Below, piece after piece: positions 1 to 7,026 of a stretch of 18,646 nucleotides of DNA. This DNA comes from Proteobacteria bacterium UBA1844 (GTDB lineage: Bacteria > Pseudomonadota > Gammaproteobacteria > Steroidobacterales > Woeseiaceae), in NCBI GenBank assembly GCA_002338615.1, contig DDIS01000009.1:1131-19776 (forward strand), read 5' to 3'. How positions within the stretch are numbered: the first letter of the stretch is position 1; every line of letters begins with the position of its first letter. The notes under the pieces were generated by a model. The model worked only from the letters and a program-made list of their open reading frames with translations, ran no database searches and was not told the origin of the DNA. Position numbers and translations under genes: made by a program.

Positions 1-77
1 GAATTGAAATCGCAATACGGGCATTTCTTCACGCACCAGGGCAAATGCACGTACAGCGACAGCGGCGGCGCGTACAT
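1..77 (-). CDS. hemW: HemW, radical SAM heme chaperone (N-terminal fragment, runs off window)
   Basis: Only the first 25 codons are in the window. The reverse-strand reading from the ATG at 77 gives Met-Tyr-Ala-Pro-Pro-Leu-Ser-Leu-Tyr-Val-His-Leu-Pro-Trp, followed by CVKKCPYC. This is the CxxxCxxC radical-SAM cluster motif (Cys15, Cys19, Cys22) in the context typical of HemW, formerly annotated as an oxygen-independent coproporphyrinogen oxidase-like protein. The family binds heme and a 4Fe-4S cluster with SAM and is thought to deliver heme to respiratory proteins; that is family knowledge. The start lies four bases after the rdgB stop, so the two are probably cotranscribed, and hemW directly after rdgB is the usual order in this class. 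The rest of the gene is outside the window. Confidence 0.88.
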   Translation of the reverse strand, partial: MYAPPLSLYVHLPWCVKKCPYCDFN

Positions 78-81
78 GTTG

Positions 82-699
82 CTAGCCAGGACCTGTTGGC
101 GAAGGCGACGAATCCGCGAGTGCCACAAGCAGTGCACGCAAGGCCTGGCCCCGGTGACTGCGCTGGTTTTTTTGTTCAGCACTGAGTTCCGCGGCAGCCA
201 GGCCCAGGGTCGGGTCCAGGAACACCGGGTCGTAGCCGAAGCCCCTGCTACCGCGGCGCTCGTGGAGAATCTCGCCGTGCCAGGAGCCGTATGCGAGCAG
301 GGGTTCGGCGCGCCCGTCGGCGACGAAACAGGCCGCACAATGAAAGGCGGCACTGCGTTCATCAATGCCCGACAGTTCCTCGAGCAGCTTGTCGATATTG
401 TCAGCATCGCTTGCGCCCCTGCCTGCGTAACGCGCAGACAAAACACCCGGCCTGCCGTCCAGTGCATCGACGACCAGCCCGGAATCGTCAGCGATTGCGG
501 CGAGCCCGGTTGCCACGTGCGCATGACGGGCCTTGATGATAGCGTTCTCAGCGAAGGTCGAGCCGGTTTCCTCCGCCTCACTCACGCCGTAGTCCGACTG
601 CGGCACGACCGTGACATCAAGCGCTGCGAGCAGGCGTTCGATCTCACGCAATTTGCCGGCGTTGCCGCTGGCAAAAACAATGGTGGTCAGTGAGCTCAT
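82..699 (-). CDS. rdgB: RdgB/HAM1, dITP/XTP pyrophosphatase
   Basis: 205 residues, close to the roughly 197 of the E. coli enzyme. RdgB hydrolyses non-canonical purine nucleotides (dITP, ITP, XTP) to monophosphate and pyrophosphate, keeping deaminated bases out of nucleic acids. Visible family signatures are ASGNAGK near the N-terminus (residues 10-16), FAENAIIKARHA (49-60), the metal and base site IADDSGLVVDALDG (from residue 69), GFGYDP, and SHRGQAL near the C-terminus. I chose the ATG at 699 because it places the nucleotide-binding loop about 10 residues in, as in homologues. An in-frame ATG at 720 would add seven residues and neither start has a strong Shine-Dalgarno. It follows rph by about 33 bp (12 bp if the upstream start is used) and precedes hemW by 4 bp, consistent with one transcript. 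Confidence 0.95.
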   Translation of the reverse strand: MSSLTTIVFASGNAGKLREIERLLAALDVTVVPQSDYGVSEAEETGSTFAENAIIKARHAHVATGLAAIADDSGLVVDALDGRPGVLSARYAGRGASDADNIDKLLEELSGIDERSAAFHCAACFVADGRAEPLLAYGSWHGEILHERRGSRGFGYDPVFLDPTLGLAAAELSAEQKNQRSHRGQALRALLVALADSSPSPTGPG

Positions 700-732
700 G
701 CGCTGCGGGTTCCGATACATTCCGGGCCGAGG

Positions 733-1455
733 CTAGGCCGCGGACGCGAGCGCCTTGTTTTGCTGCACGACGATCTGCGCGACCCCCGTTCTGGCGAGCG
801 CCAGCATCGCTGCAAACTCGGCGTCCGAAAAAGCGTGTCCTTCCGCCGTGCCCTGCACTTCGATGTAGCGGCCCGCTTCATTCATGACGATGTTCATGTC
901 GGTTTCCGCCTGGGAGTCTTCGGCATAGTCGAGGTCAAGCACCGGTACGCCGCCAAAAATGCCAACGGAGATGGCCGCAACCTGGCCATGCAATGGATTC
1001 TGTTTCAGGCGCCGTTGCGCACACAGGCGCTGCATGGCAAGCGCAAGCGCGACGTAGGCACCGCTGATTGACGCGGTGCGGGTACCACCGTCGGCCTGCA
1101 GGACATCGCAGTCGAGCGTCACCATGCGCTCGCCGAGAGCACTGAGGTCAGTAATAGCGCGCAGCGAGCGGCCAATCAGGCGCGAGATTTCGAGCGTACG
1201 CCCCCCTTGTCGACCTTGCGTCGCTTCACGTTGCGAGCGCGTGTGGGTCGCGCGCGGCAGCATGCCGTACTCGCCGGTGACCCAGCCGCTGCCCTTGCCA
1301 CGCATCCAGCCAGGCACACGTTCCTCTACAGACGCCGTGCACAGGACGCGCGTCTCACCGAACTCTGCAAGTACGCTGCCTTCCGCATGGCGGGTGAAAT
1401 CAGTAGTGAATCGAACCGGGCGCATGTCGCCCACGTCGCGGCCACTTGGTCGCAT
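733..1455 (-). CDS. rph: Ribonuclease PH
   Basis: 240 residues, the usual RNase PH length. The enzyme is a phosphate-dependent 3'-to-5' exoribonuclease that trims tRNA precursor 3' ends and acts in the cytosol as a hexameric ring. The sequence opens [16 protein letters not shown] and carries the family blocks [37 protein letters not shown], the phosphate-site region [19 protein letters not shown] and [15 protein letters not shown]. The C-terminal part looks intact, unlike the frameshifted rph of E. coli K-12. The start is well supported by a GAGGAG Shine-Dalgarno (reverse strand) about 8 bases upstream of the ATG. It lies 32 bp downstream of the PP2C gene and just upstream of rdgB, so it is probably the second gene of a four-gene operon. 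Confidence 0.97.
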   Translation of the reverse strand: MRPSGRDVGDMRPVRFTTDFTRHAEGSVLAEFGETRVLCTASVEERVPGWMRGKGSGWVTGEYGMLPRATHTRSQREATQGRQGGRTLEISRLIGRSLRAITDLSALGERMVTLDCDVLQADGGTRTASISGAYVALALAMQRLCAQRRLKQNPLHGQVAAISVGIFGGVPVLDLDYAEDSQAETDMNIVMNEAGRYIEVQGTAEGHAFSDAEFAAMLALARTGVAQIVVQQNKALASAA

Positions 1456-1487
1456 GCCTTATCTCCTCATCCAAAGTGTAGGTCTCT

Positions 1488-2237
1488 TTAGCTGGCCGAC
1501 AGCCAACGCAGCGCGGTACCGGTCGTGTTGTCGCTATACGGCGAGTTGGCATGCAATGCCTTCAAACTGAGGGCTTTCAAATTATCGGCGAGATTATCCT
1601 CGCCGGGAGTGCCAATTTCAGCCATGTCCTTATCGGACAAACCGGACCAGAGACCGTCTGAACAGGCGAGCAGCACATCGCCTGGCAACAGCGGTACCTT
1701 GGCCGTAATGCTCATATCGGGCACCGGTGCGTCTCCACCGAGACAACATTCGACAAAATTGCGCATCGGGTGATCCTGCGCTTCCTCTTCCGTGATGGCG
1801 CCTTCCTGGATCAGGACCTCGACATGGCTGTGATCTCGCGACCGGTTCAGCACGGCGCCATTGCGAACCTGGTAGATGCGGCTGTCGCCGATATGTGCCC
1901 AGAACGAACCGCCCTCCTGTACCAGGCAGACGGCACCGGTTGCGCGCGGCCTGAAATCGACCGGCAGATCGAGGCCAAGTGCCACCACCTCATCGTGCGC
2001 CCGGGCCAGGCTTGCGTACAGGAATCCCTGTGGATCGAAGATAGGCAATTTCGCCGAGGTAAACTGCTTCTGCACCACGTTGAGCGCCGTTTCGGCCGCG
2101 CGCGCGCCATCGGAATGGCCGCCCATACCGTCGAACACAAGCATCATCGCGGCGCTTTCCGCGACCACGACGGCGGCACGATCCTGGTTGTCCTGGCGGT
2201 CTCCTACCGCGGAGACCTTGGCATATTCAACGCGCAT
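1488..2237 (-). CDS. PP2C-family (Stp/PrpC-like) serine/threonine protein phosphatase
   Basis: 249 residues covering a complete PP2C catalytic domain with no extra domains, signal peptide or membrane helix. PP2C phosphatases are metal-dependent (Mn/Mg) enzymes that remove phosphate from Ser/Thr residues. The metal-binding and catalytic motifs are all present: GDRQDNQD (residues 12-19), VFDGMGGHSDG with Asp36 and Gly37, HIGDSR (115-120), CSDGLW with Asp194, and SDNTT with Asp236-Asn237. This suggests an active enzyme. It is the first gene of the minus-strand set PP2C-rph-rdgB-hemW and is transcribed away from yicC. Bacterial enzymes of this type usually oppose a Hanks-type kinase, but none is encoded in the window, so its substrate and partner are unknown. 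It should not be named stp or prpC on this evidence. Confidence 0.93.
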   Translation of the reverse strand: MRVEYAKVSAVGDRQDNQDRAAVVVAESAAMMLVFDGMGGHSDGARAAETALNVVQKQFTSAKLPIFDPQGFLYASLARAHDEVVALGLDLPVDFRPRATGAVCLVQEGGSFWAHIGDSRIYQVRNGAVLNRSRDHSHVEVLIQEGAITEEEAQDHPMRNFVECCLGGDAPVPDMSITAKVPLLPGDVLLACSDGLWSGLSDKDMAEIGTPGEDNLADNLKALSLKALHANSPYSDNTTGTALRWLSAS

Positions 2238-2329
2238 GAAACTTCGTTCTTCCCTGTGTCTCGATTAGTATGGTGCGTTGGACGTACACAAAGCGTGCAC
2301 CACGCGCCGAAATTCTGGAAAGGGCACTG
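2238..2329. promoter_or_regulatory. Divergent intergenic region between the PP2C operon and yicC
   Basis: These 92 bp separate two divergent gene sets and must hold both start regions if they are not transcribed from further away. A short inverted repeat, TGGTGC (2271-2276) with GCACCA (2297-2302), lies near the centre, and the palindrome GTGCAC (2295-2300) overlaps its right arm. A weak -10-like TACTAA reads on the minus strand over 2267-2272. No strong -35/-10 pair is apparent in either direction, so the promoters are inferred from layout rather than read. The yicC Shine-Dalgarno GGAAAGG is at 2318-2324. Confidence 0.35.
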
Positions 2330-3196
2330 ATGTTACACAGTATGACAGGCTTTGCGCGACAGTCCGCGGATGTGCCGATAGGCGCCCTGACCTGGGAACT
2401 GCGTTCGGTCAACCACCGTTACCTTGACCTGCAATTCAAAATGCCGGATGAACTCCGTGGCGAGGAGGCGGCGCTGCGCCAACTGGTGGGCGATACCGTG
2501 AAGCGCGGCAAGCTCGAATGCGCGCTGCACTTTCGCCGCGCTTTCGACGCCGGGCAGGAAATGCAACTGGATCAGGACCTTGTAGCGCTCCTCGGTGAAC
2601 GGCTTGCCGCAATCGGCACGCATCTTGAAAGCCCTGGCGACGTCAACCCGGTCGATATCCTGCGCTGGCCCGGGGTCATCAAGCCGTCGGCAATTGACAG
2701 CGAACCGCTGTTCGCGGCGGCGAGCGCACTGCTGGCGACCGCGGTCAGCGCGCTGAACGAGATGCGCGCGAGCGAAGGCGAGCGCATCGCTGCAATGATC
2801 CGCTCGCGCTGTGCGGAAATCAGCTCTATTGCCGCGAACGTGCGCGTACGCATGCCCGAAATTCTCGATGCGACGCGTGCCAGGCAGCGCGAACGGCTGG
2901 AGAAATTGCAGGTCGACGCGGATCCGGAACGGCTGGAGTTGGAACTCGCACTGGTCGCGCAAAAACTCGATGTGGACGAGGAAGTGGATCGCCTCGAGAG
3001 TCACGTCGATGAGATCCTCGCGACGCTTGAGAAAGACGAACCCGTTGGCCGGCGCCTTGATTTCCTGATGCAGGAACTGAACCGCGAGGCGAACACGCTG
3101 GGCTCGAAGTCGGCTGACACGGAGACGACAAGCGCAGCGGTTGAACTCAAAGTAATCATCGAACAAATGCGCGAACAAATTCAAAACATAGAATAG
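2330..3196 (+). CDS. yicC: YicC family endoribonuclease
   Basis: 288 residues, nearly the E. coli YicC length. Recent work describes YicC as the founder of an RNase family; older annotations call it a stress-induced protein. Visible conserved blocks are MTGFAR at the start, WELRSVNHRYLDLQFKMP, RGKLEC, VDILRWPGVI in the middle, and the C-terminal DUF1732 part with LVAQKLDVDEEVDRLESHV, VGRRLDFLMQELNREANT and the terminal IEQMREQIQNIE. The reading frame extends upstream to 2270, but the ATG at 2330 is preferred: it has GGAAAGG upstream and begins at MLHSMTGFAR, exactly where homologues begin. It is followed after 4 bp by gmk, so the two are translationally linked, the conserved yicC-gmk order of gammaproteobacteria. 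Confidence 0.95.
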   Translation: MLHSMTGFARQSADVPIGALTWELRSVNHRYLDLQFKMPDELRGEEAALRQLVGDTVKRGKLECALHFRRAFDAGQEMQLDQDLVALLGERLAAIGTHLESPGDVNPVDILRWPGVIKPSAIDSEPLFAAASALLATAVSALNEMRASEGERIAAMIRSRCAEISSIAANVRVRMPEILDATRARQRERLEKLQVDADPERLELELALVAQKLDVDEEVDRLESHVDEILATLEKDEPVGRRLDFLMQELNREANTLGSKSADTETTSAAVELKVIIEQMREQIQNIE

Positions 3197-3200
3197 GCCC

Positions 3201-3833
3201 TTGAAAAAAAATAACGCAGAAGCAGGGCCGCGCCTGTTCGTCATCGCGGCGCCCTCCGGCGCCGGTAAAACGACGCTCGTGCACGCGCTGGTCACCCGCA
3301 ACCCGGAACTCAGGTTCTCGATCTCGTACACGACGCGCAAAAAGCGACGTAACGAGGCCGGCGGCGTCGATTACCTGTTCGTGGACAAGAACGAGTTCGA
3401 TGCCTTGCGCGAACAGGGAGCACTCCTCGAGTGGGCCGAAGTTTTCGACAATTTCTACGGCACCAGCCGCGCGCAGGTCGAAGAGCACCTGGGCAACGGC
3501 CACAGCGTGCTGCTCGAGATCGACTGGCAGGGCGCCCGGCAGGTACGGGCGGCGATGCCGGATTGCGTCACGCTGTTCGTGCTACCCCCGTCACTGGACG
3601 AACTCGAGCGACGCCTGCGCAACCGGCGCACGGATGCCGACGAGGTGATCGAGCGGCGCCTGCGCGATGCCAGGGACGATATCGGCCACTGGGACGAGTT
3701 CGATCACGTCATTATCAATGATGACCTGGACCAGGCTGTGGCCGACACGATGGCCGCCATGAACGGGACGAGTGACGCGACATCGACAGCGAATCCGGCG
3801 CTGCGGGCCAGGGTGCTCGAGGCGTTCTCTTAA
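3201..3833 (+). CDS. gmk: Guanylate kinase
   Basis: 210 residues, typical for bacterial guanylate kinase. It phosphorylates GMP to GDP with ATP, feeding GTP and (p)ppGpp pools. The P-loop APSGAGKTT is at residues 17-25. The GMP-binding region follows with SISYTTRKKRR, GVDYLFV, EWAEVFDNFYGTSRAQVE and the VLLEIDWQGARQV strand-helix, then the lid region with RLRNRRTDADEVIERRL. The start is a TTG at 3201: a TAG stop lies in frame at 3189, no ATG or GTG occurs before the P-loop, and TTG gives an N-terminal extension of normal length. There is no clear Shine-Dalgarno, but the yicC stop is only 4 bp away, so translational coupling is likely. Nothing in the catalytic core is missing. Confidence 0.95.
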   Translation: MKKNNAEAGPRLFVIAAPSGAGKTTLVHALVTRNPELRFSISYTTRKKRRNEAGGVDYLFVDKNEFDALREQGALLEWAEVFDNFYGTSRAQVEEHLGNGHSVLLEIDWQGARQVRAAMPDCVTLFVLPPSLDELERRLRNRRTDADEVIERRLRDARDDIGHWDEFDHVIINDDLDQAVADTMAAMNGTSDATSTANPALRARVLEAFS

Positions 3834-3846
3834 TAACATTTGGTTA

Positions 3847-3878
3847 TAAGCGCTGGCGCCCGCATTGCCGTGCGCTTA
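3847..3878 (+). terminator. Hairpin after gmk (possible terminator without a U-run)
   Basis: TAAGCGC at 3847-3853 pairs perfectly with GCGCTTA at 3872-3878. GGC (3855-3857) can extend the stem inward with GCC (3867-3869) across a small internal loop. It lies 13 bp beyond the gmk stop codon. No run of T follows, so it is not a canonical intrinsic terminator; it may instead stabilise the mRNA end or be incidental. Confidence 0.35.
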
Positions 3879-3904
3879 ATCTGCAGCCCGGGATCGCACT
3901 GCGG

Positions 3905-3929
3905 ATCGCGCCGGGGACGGCGCTCCTAC
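3905..3929 (-). repeat. REP-like element, inverted copy (variant arms)
   Basis: On the reverse strand it begins GTAGGAGCGCCG and ends CGGCGCGAT, the same head and tail as the two plus-strand copies nearby but with a different, still self-complementary stem: GCGCCG (3908-3913) and CGGCGC (3918-3923) around a 4-base loop. A change in the stem that keeps base pairing suggests the hairpin itself is conserved. Confidence 0.75.
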
Positions 3930-3941
3930 GGCGGCAGCCCC

Positions 3942-3965
3942 ACAGGAGCGGCATCTTGCCGCGAT
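3942..3965 (+). repeat. REP-like element, copy 2 (gmk-rpoZ gap)
   Basis: A 24-base element with head ACAGGAGCGGCA and tail TGCCGCGAT. It differs from the copy at 3987-4010 at only a few positions. The internal palindrome GCGGCA/TGCCGC forms a 6-bp stem with a 3-base loop. It is in direct orientation to the next copy, 45 bp away. Confidence 0.8.
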
Positions 3966-3986
3966 GGCACCAACACACAGAACAAC

Positions 3987-4010
3987 GTAGGAGCGGCATC
4001 CTGCCGCGAT
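3987..4010 (+). repeat. REP-like element, copy 3 (gmk-rpoZ gap)
   Basis: A 24-base element with the full head GTAGGAGCGGCA and tail TGCCGCGAT, forming a 6-bp hairpin. It ends 35 bp before the rpoZ start. The same head and tail recur at the right end of the window (18594-18646), showing a dispersed family rather than a local duplication. Confidence 0.85.
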
Positions 4011-4045
4011 CGAATTAACAAATACGCATCACAGGACACAACATC

Positions 4046-4327
4046 ATGGCCCGTATAACCGTTGAGGACTGCCTCGATAATATTGAAAATATCTTTGAAA
4101 TGGTGCTCGTTGCGGCGAAGCGCGCGCGCCGGGTTGCACACGGCGCCGAACCGATGGTGGAGCGGCAAAATGACAAGCCGACGGTGATTGCCTTGCGCGA
4201 GATTGCAGCTGGCCTTGTCACGCCGGCCATCCTCGACGAAATAGAAACACCGCCCACCGAAGAACTGTTGCAAGCCGACCTGGCCGAAGACATTCTGCCG
4301 CATCGCGGCCTCAGTCTCATGGACTAG
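4046..4327 (+). CDS. rpoZ: RNA polymerase omega subunit
   Basis: 93 residues, the expected size for omega (E. coli 91). Omega helps assemble RNA polymerase by chaperoning the beta' subunit and, in E. coli, forms part of the ppGpp binding site 1. The sequence begins [28 protein letters not shown] and continues with [17 protein letters not shown], the two hallmark blocks of the family. The N-terminal MAR, which contributes to the ppGpp site in E. coli, is present. One oddity is an isoleucine where many homologues have arginine in the NRF(E/D)LV motif. An AGGAC Shine-Dalgarno lies about 9 bases before the ATG. It sits directly before spoT, the conserved rpoZ-spoT pairing that links polymerase and alarmone metabolism. 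Confidence 0.96.
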   Translation: MARITVEDCLDNIENIFEMVLVAAKRARRVAHGAEPMVERQNDKPTVIALREIAAGLVTPAILDEIETPPTEELLQADLAEDILPHRGLSLMD

Positions 4328-4343
4328 TTTTTCAGGTACGCGT

Positions 4344-4380
4344 AACAGGGGAGGAGCAACTGCCATAGTCCTCCTCTGTT
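4344..4380 (+). terminator. 12-bp hairpin downstream of rpoZ
   Basis: AACAGGGGAGGA (4344-4355) pairs with TCCTCCTCTGTT (4369-4380) over 12 base pairs with a single G-U pair and a 13-base loop, starting 16 bp after the rpoZ stop. No T-run follows, so it is either a weak or attenuating terminator, an RNA-stabilising structure, or a processing site separating rpoZ from spoT. Confidence 0.5.
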
Positions 4381-4433
4381 GCCGTCACCGCCCCTGGTCA
4401 CCCTTCTTTTCTCGTTCGCAAACAGTCCTCGAA

Positions 4434-4449
4434 AAATCGGGCCCGATTT
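4434..4449. promoter_or_regulatory. Perfect 16-bp palindrome just upstream of spoT
   Basis: AAATCGGG is followed immediately by CCCGATTT, a perfect palindrome with no spacer, ending 17 bp before the spoT ATG. A TATTAT hexamer (4455-4460) lies between it and the start codon. As DNA it has the symmetry of an operator half-site pair; as RNA it could form only a tight stem. No regulator can be named from this. Confidence 0.4.
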
Positions 4450-4466
4450 AGCGCTATTATCGAGCC

Positions 4467-6623
4467 ATGGACTATGCCGCTACATTGCTCTCCAAGTTGC
4501 CAGGCGCGCTCAGGCGCGAGCGTGGCATAGAGCGGCTGATTTCGACGCTCGAGGACTACCTGCCCGAAGCGCAGATCGAGATGATCATGCGCGCCTACGA
4601 TTTTGGCGCTGCCGCGCATAAAGGCCAGACACGCAAGACGGGCGAGCCCTACATCACGCACCCGGTCGCGGTCGCCCAGGAACTCGCGGACATGCGCCTC
4701 GATGCGCAGGCCATTACAGCCGCGATCCTGCACGACGTCGTCGAGGACACGGACGCCTCGCTCGCGGACATCGAGCAAAACTTCGGCTCCGAGGTCGCAT
4801 CACTGGTGGACGGTGTCAGCAAACTTGACCAGATCCAGTTCCGCAGCCGTGCCGAAGCGCAGGCCGAAAGTTTCCGCAAGATGATGCTGGCGATGATCGA
4901 GGATATACGCGTGATCCTCGTCAAGCTGGCGGATCGCCTGCACAACATGAAAACGCTCGACGCGATGCCGGAAGAGAAGCGCCGCCGGATTGCACGAGAG
5001 ACGATTGATATTTACGCGCCAATCGCGAACCGGCTCGGCATCAACCGCATGAAGATCGAACTCGAGGACCTCGGCTTTCGCTACCTGTACCCGATGCGCT
5101 ATCGCGTTCTCGACCGGGCTCGCAAGAAGATCACCGGCAGCCAGAAGCAAATCGTAAAAAGTATCGCCGAGGAATTCCGTCGCGCGATTGCAGGCGAGGA
5201 TATTGAGGCGGAGGTGATCGGCAGGGAAAAGCATCTCTACAGCATTTACAAGAAAATGGCCGAGAAAAAGCGGCTGCTGCATGACGTTGTGGACGTGTAC
5301 GGATTCCGTATCGTGGTCGACGAAGTCAGCACCTGTTACCAGGTACTGGGCATCGTGCACGGCCTGTACAAACCCATGCCGGGCCGTTTCAAGGATTACA
5401 TCGCGATCCCGCGTATCAATGGCTACCAGTCCCTGCATACCACCCTGTTTGGGCCGAAAGGCCTGCCGCTCGAAGTGCAGATACGTACGCAGCACATGGA
5501 CAGCGTGGCCGAGTCGGGCGTTGCATCGCACTGGCAATACAAGGCCGAAGATCCCGTCGACGCAACGCCGCAGCGCCGGGCGCGTGAATGGCTCGCGAAC
5601 CTGGCCGAACTGCAGCAATCCGGCTCCTCGGAAGAGTTTCTTGAAAGTGTCAAGGTTGACCTGTTTCCGGACAAGATTTACGTATTCACACCAAAGGGCG
5701 ACATCCTGCCACTGCCAAAAGGTGCGACAACCATCGACTTCGCCTATGCCGTCCATACCGATGTCGGTAATCGTACCGTGTCCGCCAAGATCGACCGGGC
5801 ACTCGTGCCCTTGCGCACACCGCTTGCCAATGGACAAACAGTTGAAGTTGTAACCAGTCGTGGCGCGACGCCAAACCCGAACTGGCTGAATTTTGTGCAC
5901 ACTGCAAAGGCGCGCACGGCCATTCGTCATTACATGAAAACGCTGCGCTCCAATGAGTCGGTCGACCTTGGCAAACGCTTGCTCGATCGCTCGCTCAAGG
6001 ACCTGGGGTCATCGCTGCGCAAGATCGGCAAAGTGCGGATGAATGAAGCGCTCGCGGAACTTGGCATCAATAGCAGCGCCGAACTCTTCGAACAACTCGG
6101 CCTCGGCGAACGAATCGCGCCGCTTACCGCACGTTTTTTGCTCGGCGGCAGCGCACAGGGAGGCGCGGAAACCCCAACCGCAAGCCTCGTGATCGAAGGG
6201 ACCGAGGGGATGGTTGTCACCTACGCGAAGTGCTGCTATCCCATCCCCGGCGACGATGTGATGGGCTACCTGAGTTCCGGCCGTGGCATCGTGATTCATC
6301 GCAATATTTGCGGCAACCTGAGTAACTTTCGCAAACAGCCCGACAAATGGATTTCGGTGTCCTGGGAGAAGGAGATTGCGCGCGAATTTTCCAGCCAGAT
6401 TCAGACCGACACGAGAAACCGGACCGGCGTGCTCGCCGAGGTGGCCGCGACGATAGCCGAGTGCGGCTCCAACATCGAACAGGTGGAAGTTCTTGGCCGG
6501 CATGAAGACTGTTCGATGTTGTCGTTTCTGTTGCAGGTACGAGACCGCCGCCACCTCGCGCAGATCATGCGTAACGTGCGTAAGATGCCAAACGTAATTC
6601 GAGTCACGCGCGATTGCGCATAA
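4467..6623 (+). CDS. spoT: SpoT, bifunctional (p)ppGpp synthetase/hydrolase
   Basis: 718 residues with the full long RSH architecture. The N-terminal HD hydrolase domain carries HDVVEDT (His89, Asp90, Glu93, Asp94). The synthetase domain contains [20 protein letters not shown], the RFKD motif (307-310) typical of bifunctional Rel/SpoT enzymes rather than RelA's [14 protein letters not shown] and EVQIRT. A TGS domain starts near residue 398 ([11 protein letters not shown]), and a C-terminal ACT domain covers about 645-717. Both activities therefore look intact, although SpoT synthetase is weak in some relatives. The ATG at 4467 has only a poor Shine-Dalgarno (CGAG). The N-terminus is about 17 residues longer than E. 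coli SpoT, so a later start cannot be fully excluded. It lies between rpoZ and ridA, as in Pseudomonas. Confidence 0.97.
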   Translation: MDYAATLLSKLPGALRRERGIERLISTLEDYLPEAQIEMIMRAYDFGAAAHKGQTRKTGEPYITHPVAVAQELADMRLDAQAITAAILHDVVEDTDASLADIEQNFGSEVASLVDGVSKLDQIQFRSRAEAQAESFRKMMLAMIEDIRVILVKLADRLHNMKTLDAMPEEKRRRIARETIDIYAPIANRLGINRMKIELEDLGFRYLYPMRYRVLDRARKKITGSQKQIVKSIAEEFRRAIAGEDIEAEVIGREKHLYSIYKKMAEKKRLLHDVVDVYGFRIVVDEVSTCYQVLGIVHGLYKPMPGRFKDYIAIPRINGYQSLHTTLFGPKGLPLEVQIRTQHMDSVAESGVASHWQYKAEDPVDATPQRRAREWLANLAELQQSGSSEEFLESVKVDLFPDKIYVFTPKGDILPLPKGATTIDFAYAVHTDVGNRTVSAKIDRALVPLRTPLANGQTVEVVTSRGATPNPNWLNFVHTAKARTAIRHYMKTLRSNESVDLGKRLLDRSLKDLGSSLRKIGKVRMNEALAELGINSSAELFEQLGLGERIAPLTARFLLGGSAQGGAETPTASLVIEGTEGMVVTYAKCCYPIPGDDVMGYLSSGRGIVIHRNICGNLSNFRKQPDKWISVSWEKEIAREFSSQIQTDTRNRTGVLAEVAATIAECGSNIEQVEVLGRHEDCSMLSFLLQVRDRRHLAQIMRNVRKMPNVIRVTRDCA

Positions 6624-6645
6624 ATTTCAGATATTCGGAGTTCCA

Positions 6646-7026
6646 ATGAGTAAAGAAGCGATTCACAGCGACAACGCGCCGGCCGCGATCGGCACCTATT
6701 CACAGGCCGTACGCACCGGCAACCTGGTTTTTTTGTCAGGTCAGATACCGCTCGTGCCCGGCACGATGGAAGTTGTCGCAGGAGACTTCGAGGCGCGTGC
6801 GAGGCAGGTGTTCGACAATCTGGCCGCCGTGGCCAAGGCAGCGGGTGGCAATCTCAACCAGGCCGTGAAGATCACGGTATTCCTCACAGACCTTGGCAAT
6901 TTCGCGACAGTGAATACTGTGATGCAGGATTATTTTGCTGAACCATTCCCGGCACGCGCTGCTGTCGGAGTTGCATCATTGCCGAAAGGCGTCGATGTTG
7001 AGGCGGATGCGATTCTTGCGCTGTAG
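6646..7026 (+). CDS. ridA: RidA, enamine/imine deaminase (YjgF/YER057c/UK114 family)
   Basis: 126 residues, the normal RidA size. RidA hydrolyses reactive 2-aminoacrylate-type enamines and imines released by PLP enzymes such as threonine dehydratase, acting as a cytosolic trimer. Key positions match the family: [13 protein letters not shown] near the N-terminus, LSGQIP, the active-site arginine in [13 protein letters not shown], and VEADAI near the C-terminus with the conserved glutamate. A GGAG Shine-Dalgarno precedes the ATG. It lies 22 bp after spoT, and its TAG stop directly abuts the recG ATG, so the three genes are very likely cotranscribed. The protein ends at DAILAL without the short charged tail seen in some homologues. 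Confidence 0.95.
   Translation: MSKEAIHSDNAPAAIGTYSQAVRTGNLVFLSGQIPLVPGTMEVVAGDFEARARQVFDNLAAVAKAAGGNLNQAVKITVFLTDLGNFATVNTVMQDYFAEPFPARAAVGVASLPKGVDVEADAILAL

Noticed and set aside
2333..3340. Minus-strand frame of 335 codons opposite yicC and gmk
   Set aside because: It mirrors two strongly conserved genes in the opposite strand and has no recognisable motifs.
3905..4010. CRISPR-like spaced repeats
   Set aside because: Only three short copies in mixed orientation with divergent stems and irregular spacing; they match a REP pattern and no cas genes are present.
3840..4058. Open frame of 72 codons across the gmk-rpoZ gap with repeated GAASCRD
   Set aside because: The repeated peptide is simply the translation of the REP-like elements, a known source of false hypothetical proteins. 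There is no ribosome site, and it runs into the rpoZ start.
4800..5930. Long minus-strand frame (376 codons) inside spoT
   Set aside because: It lies entirely antisense to a clearly conserved spoT reading frame and shows no family similarity; long shadow frames are expected in GC-rich DNA.
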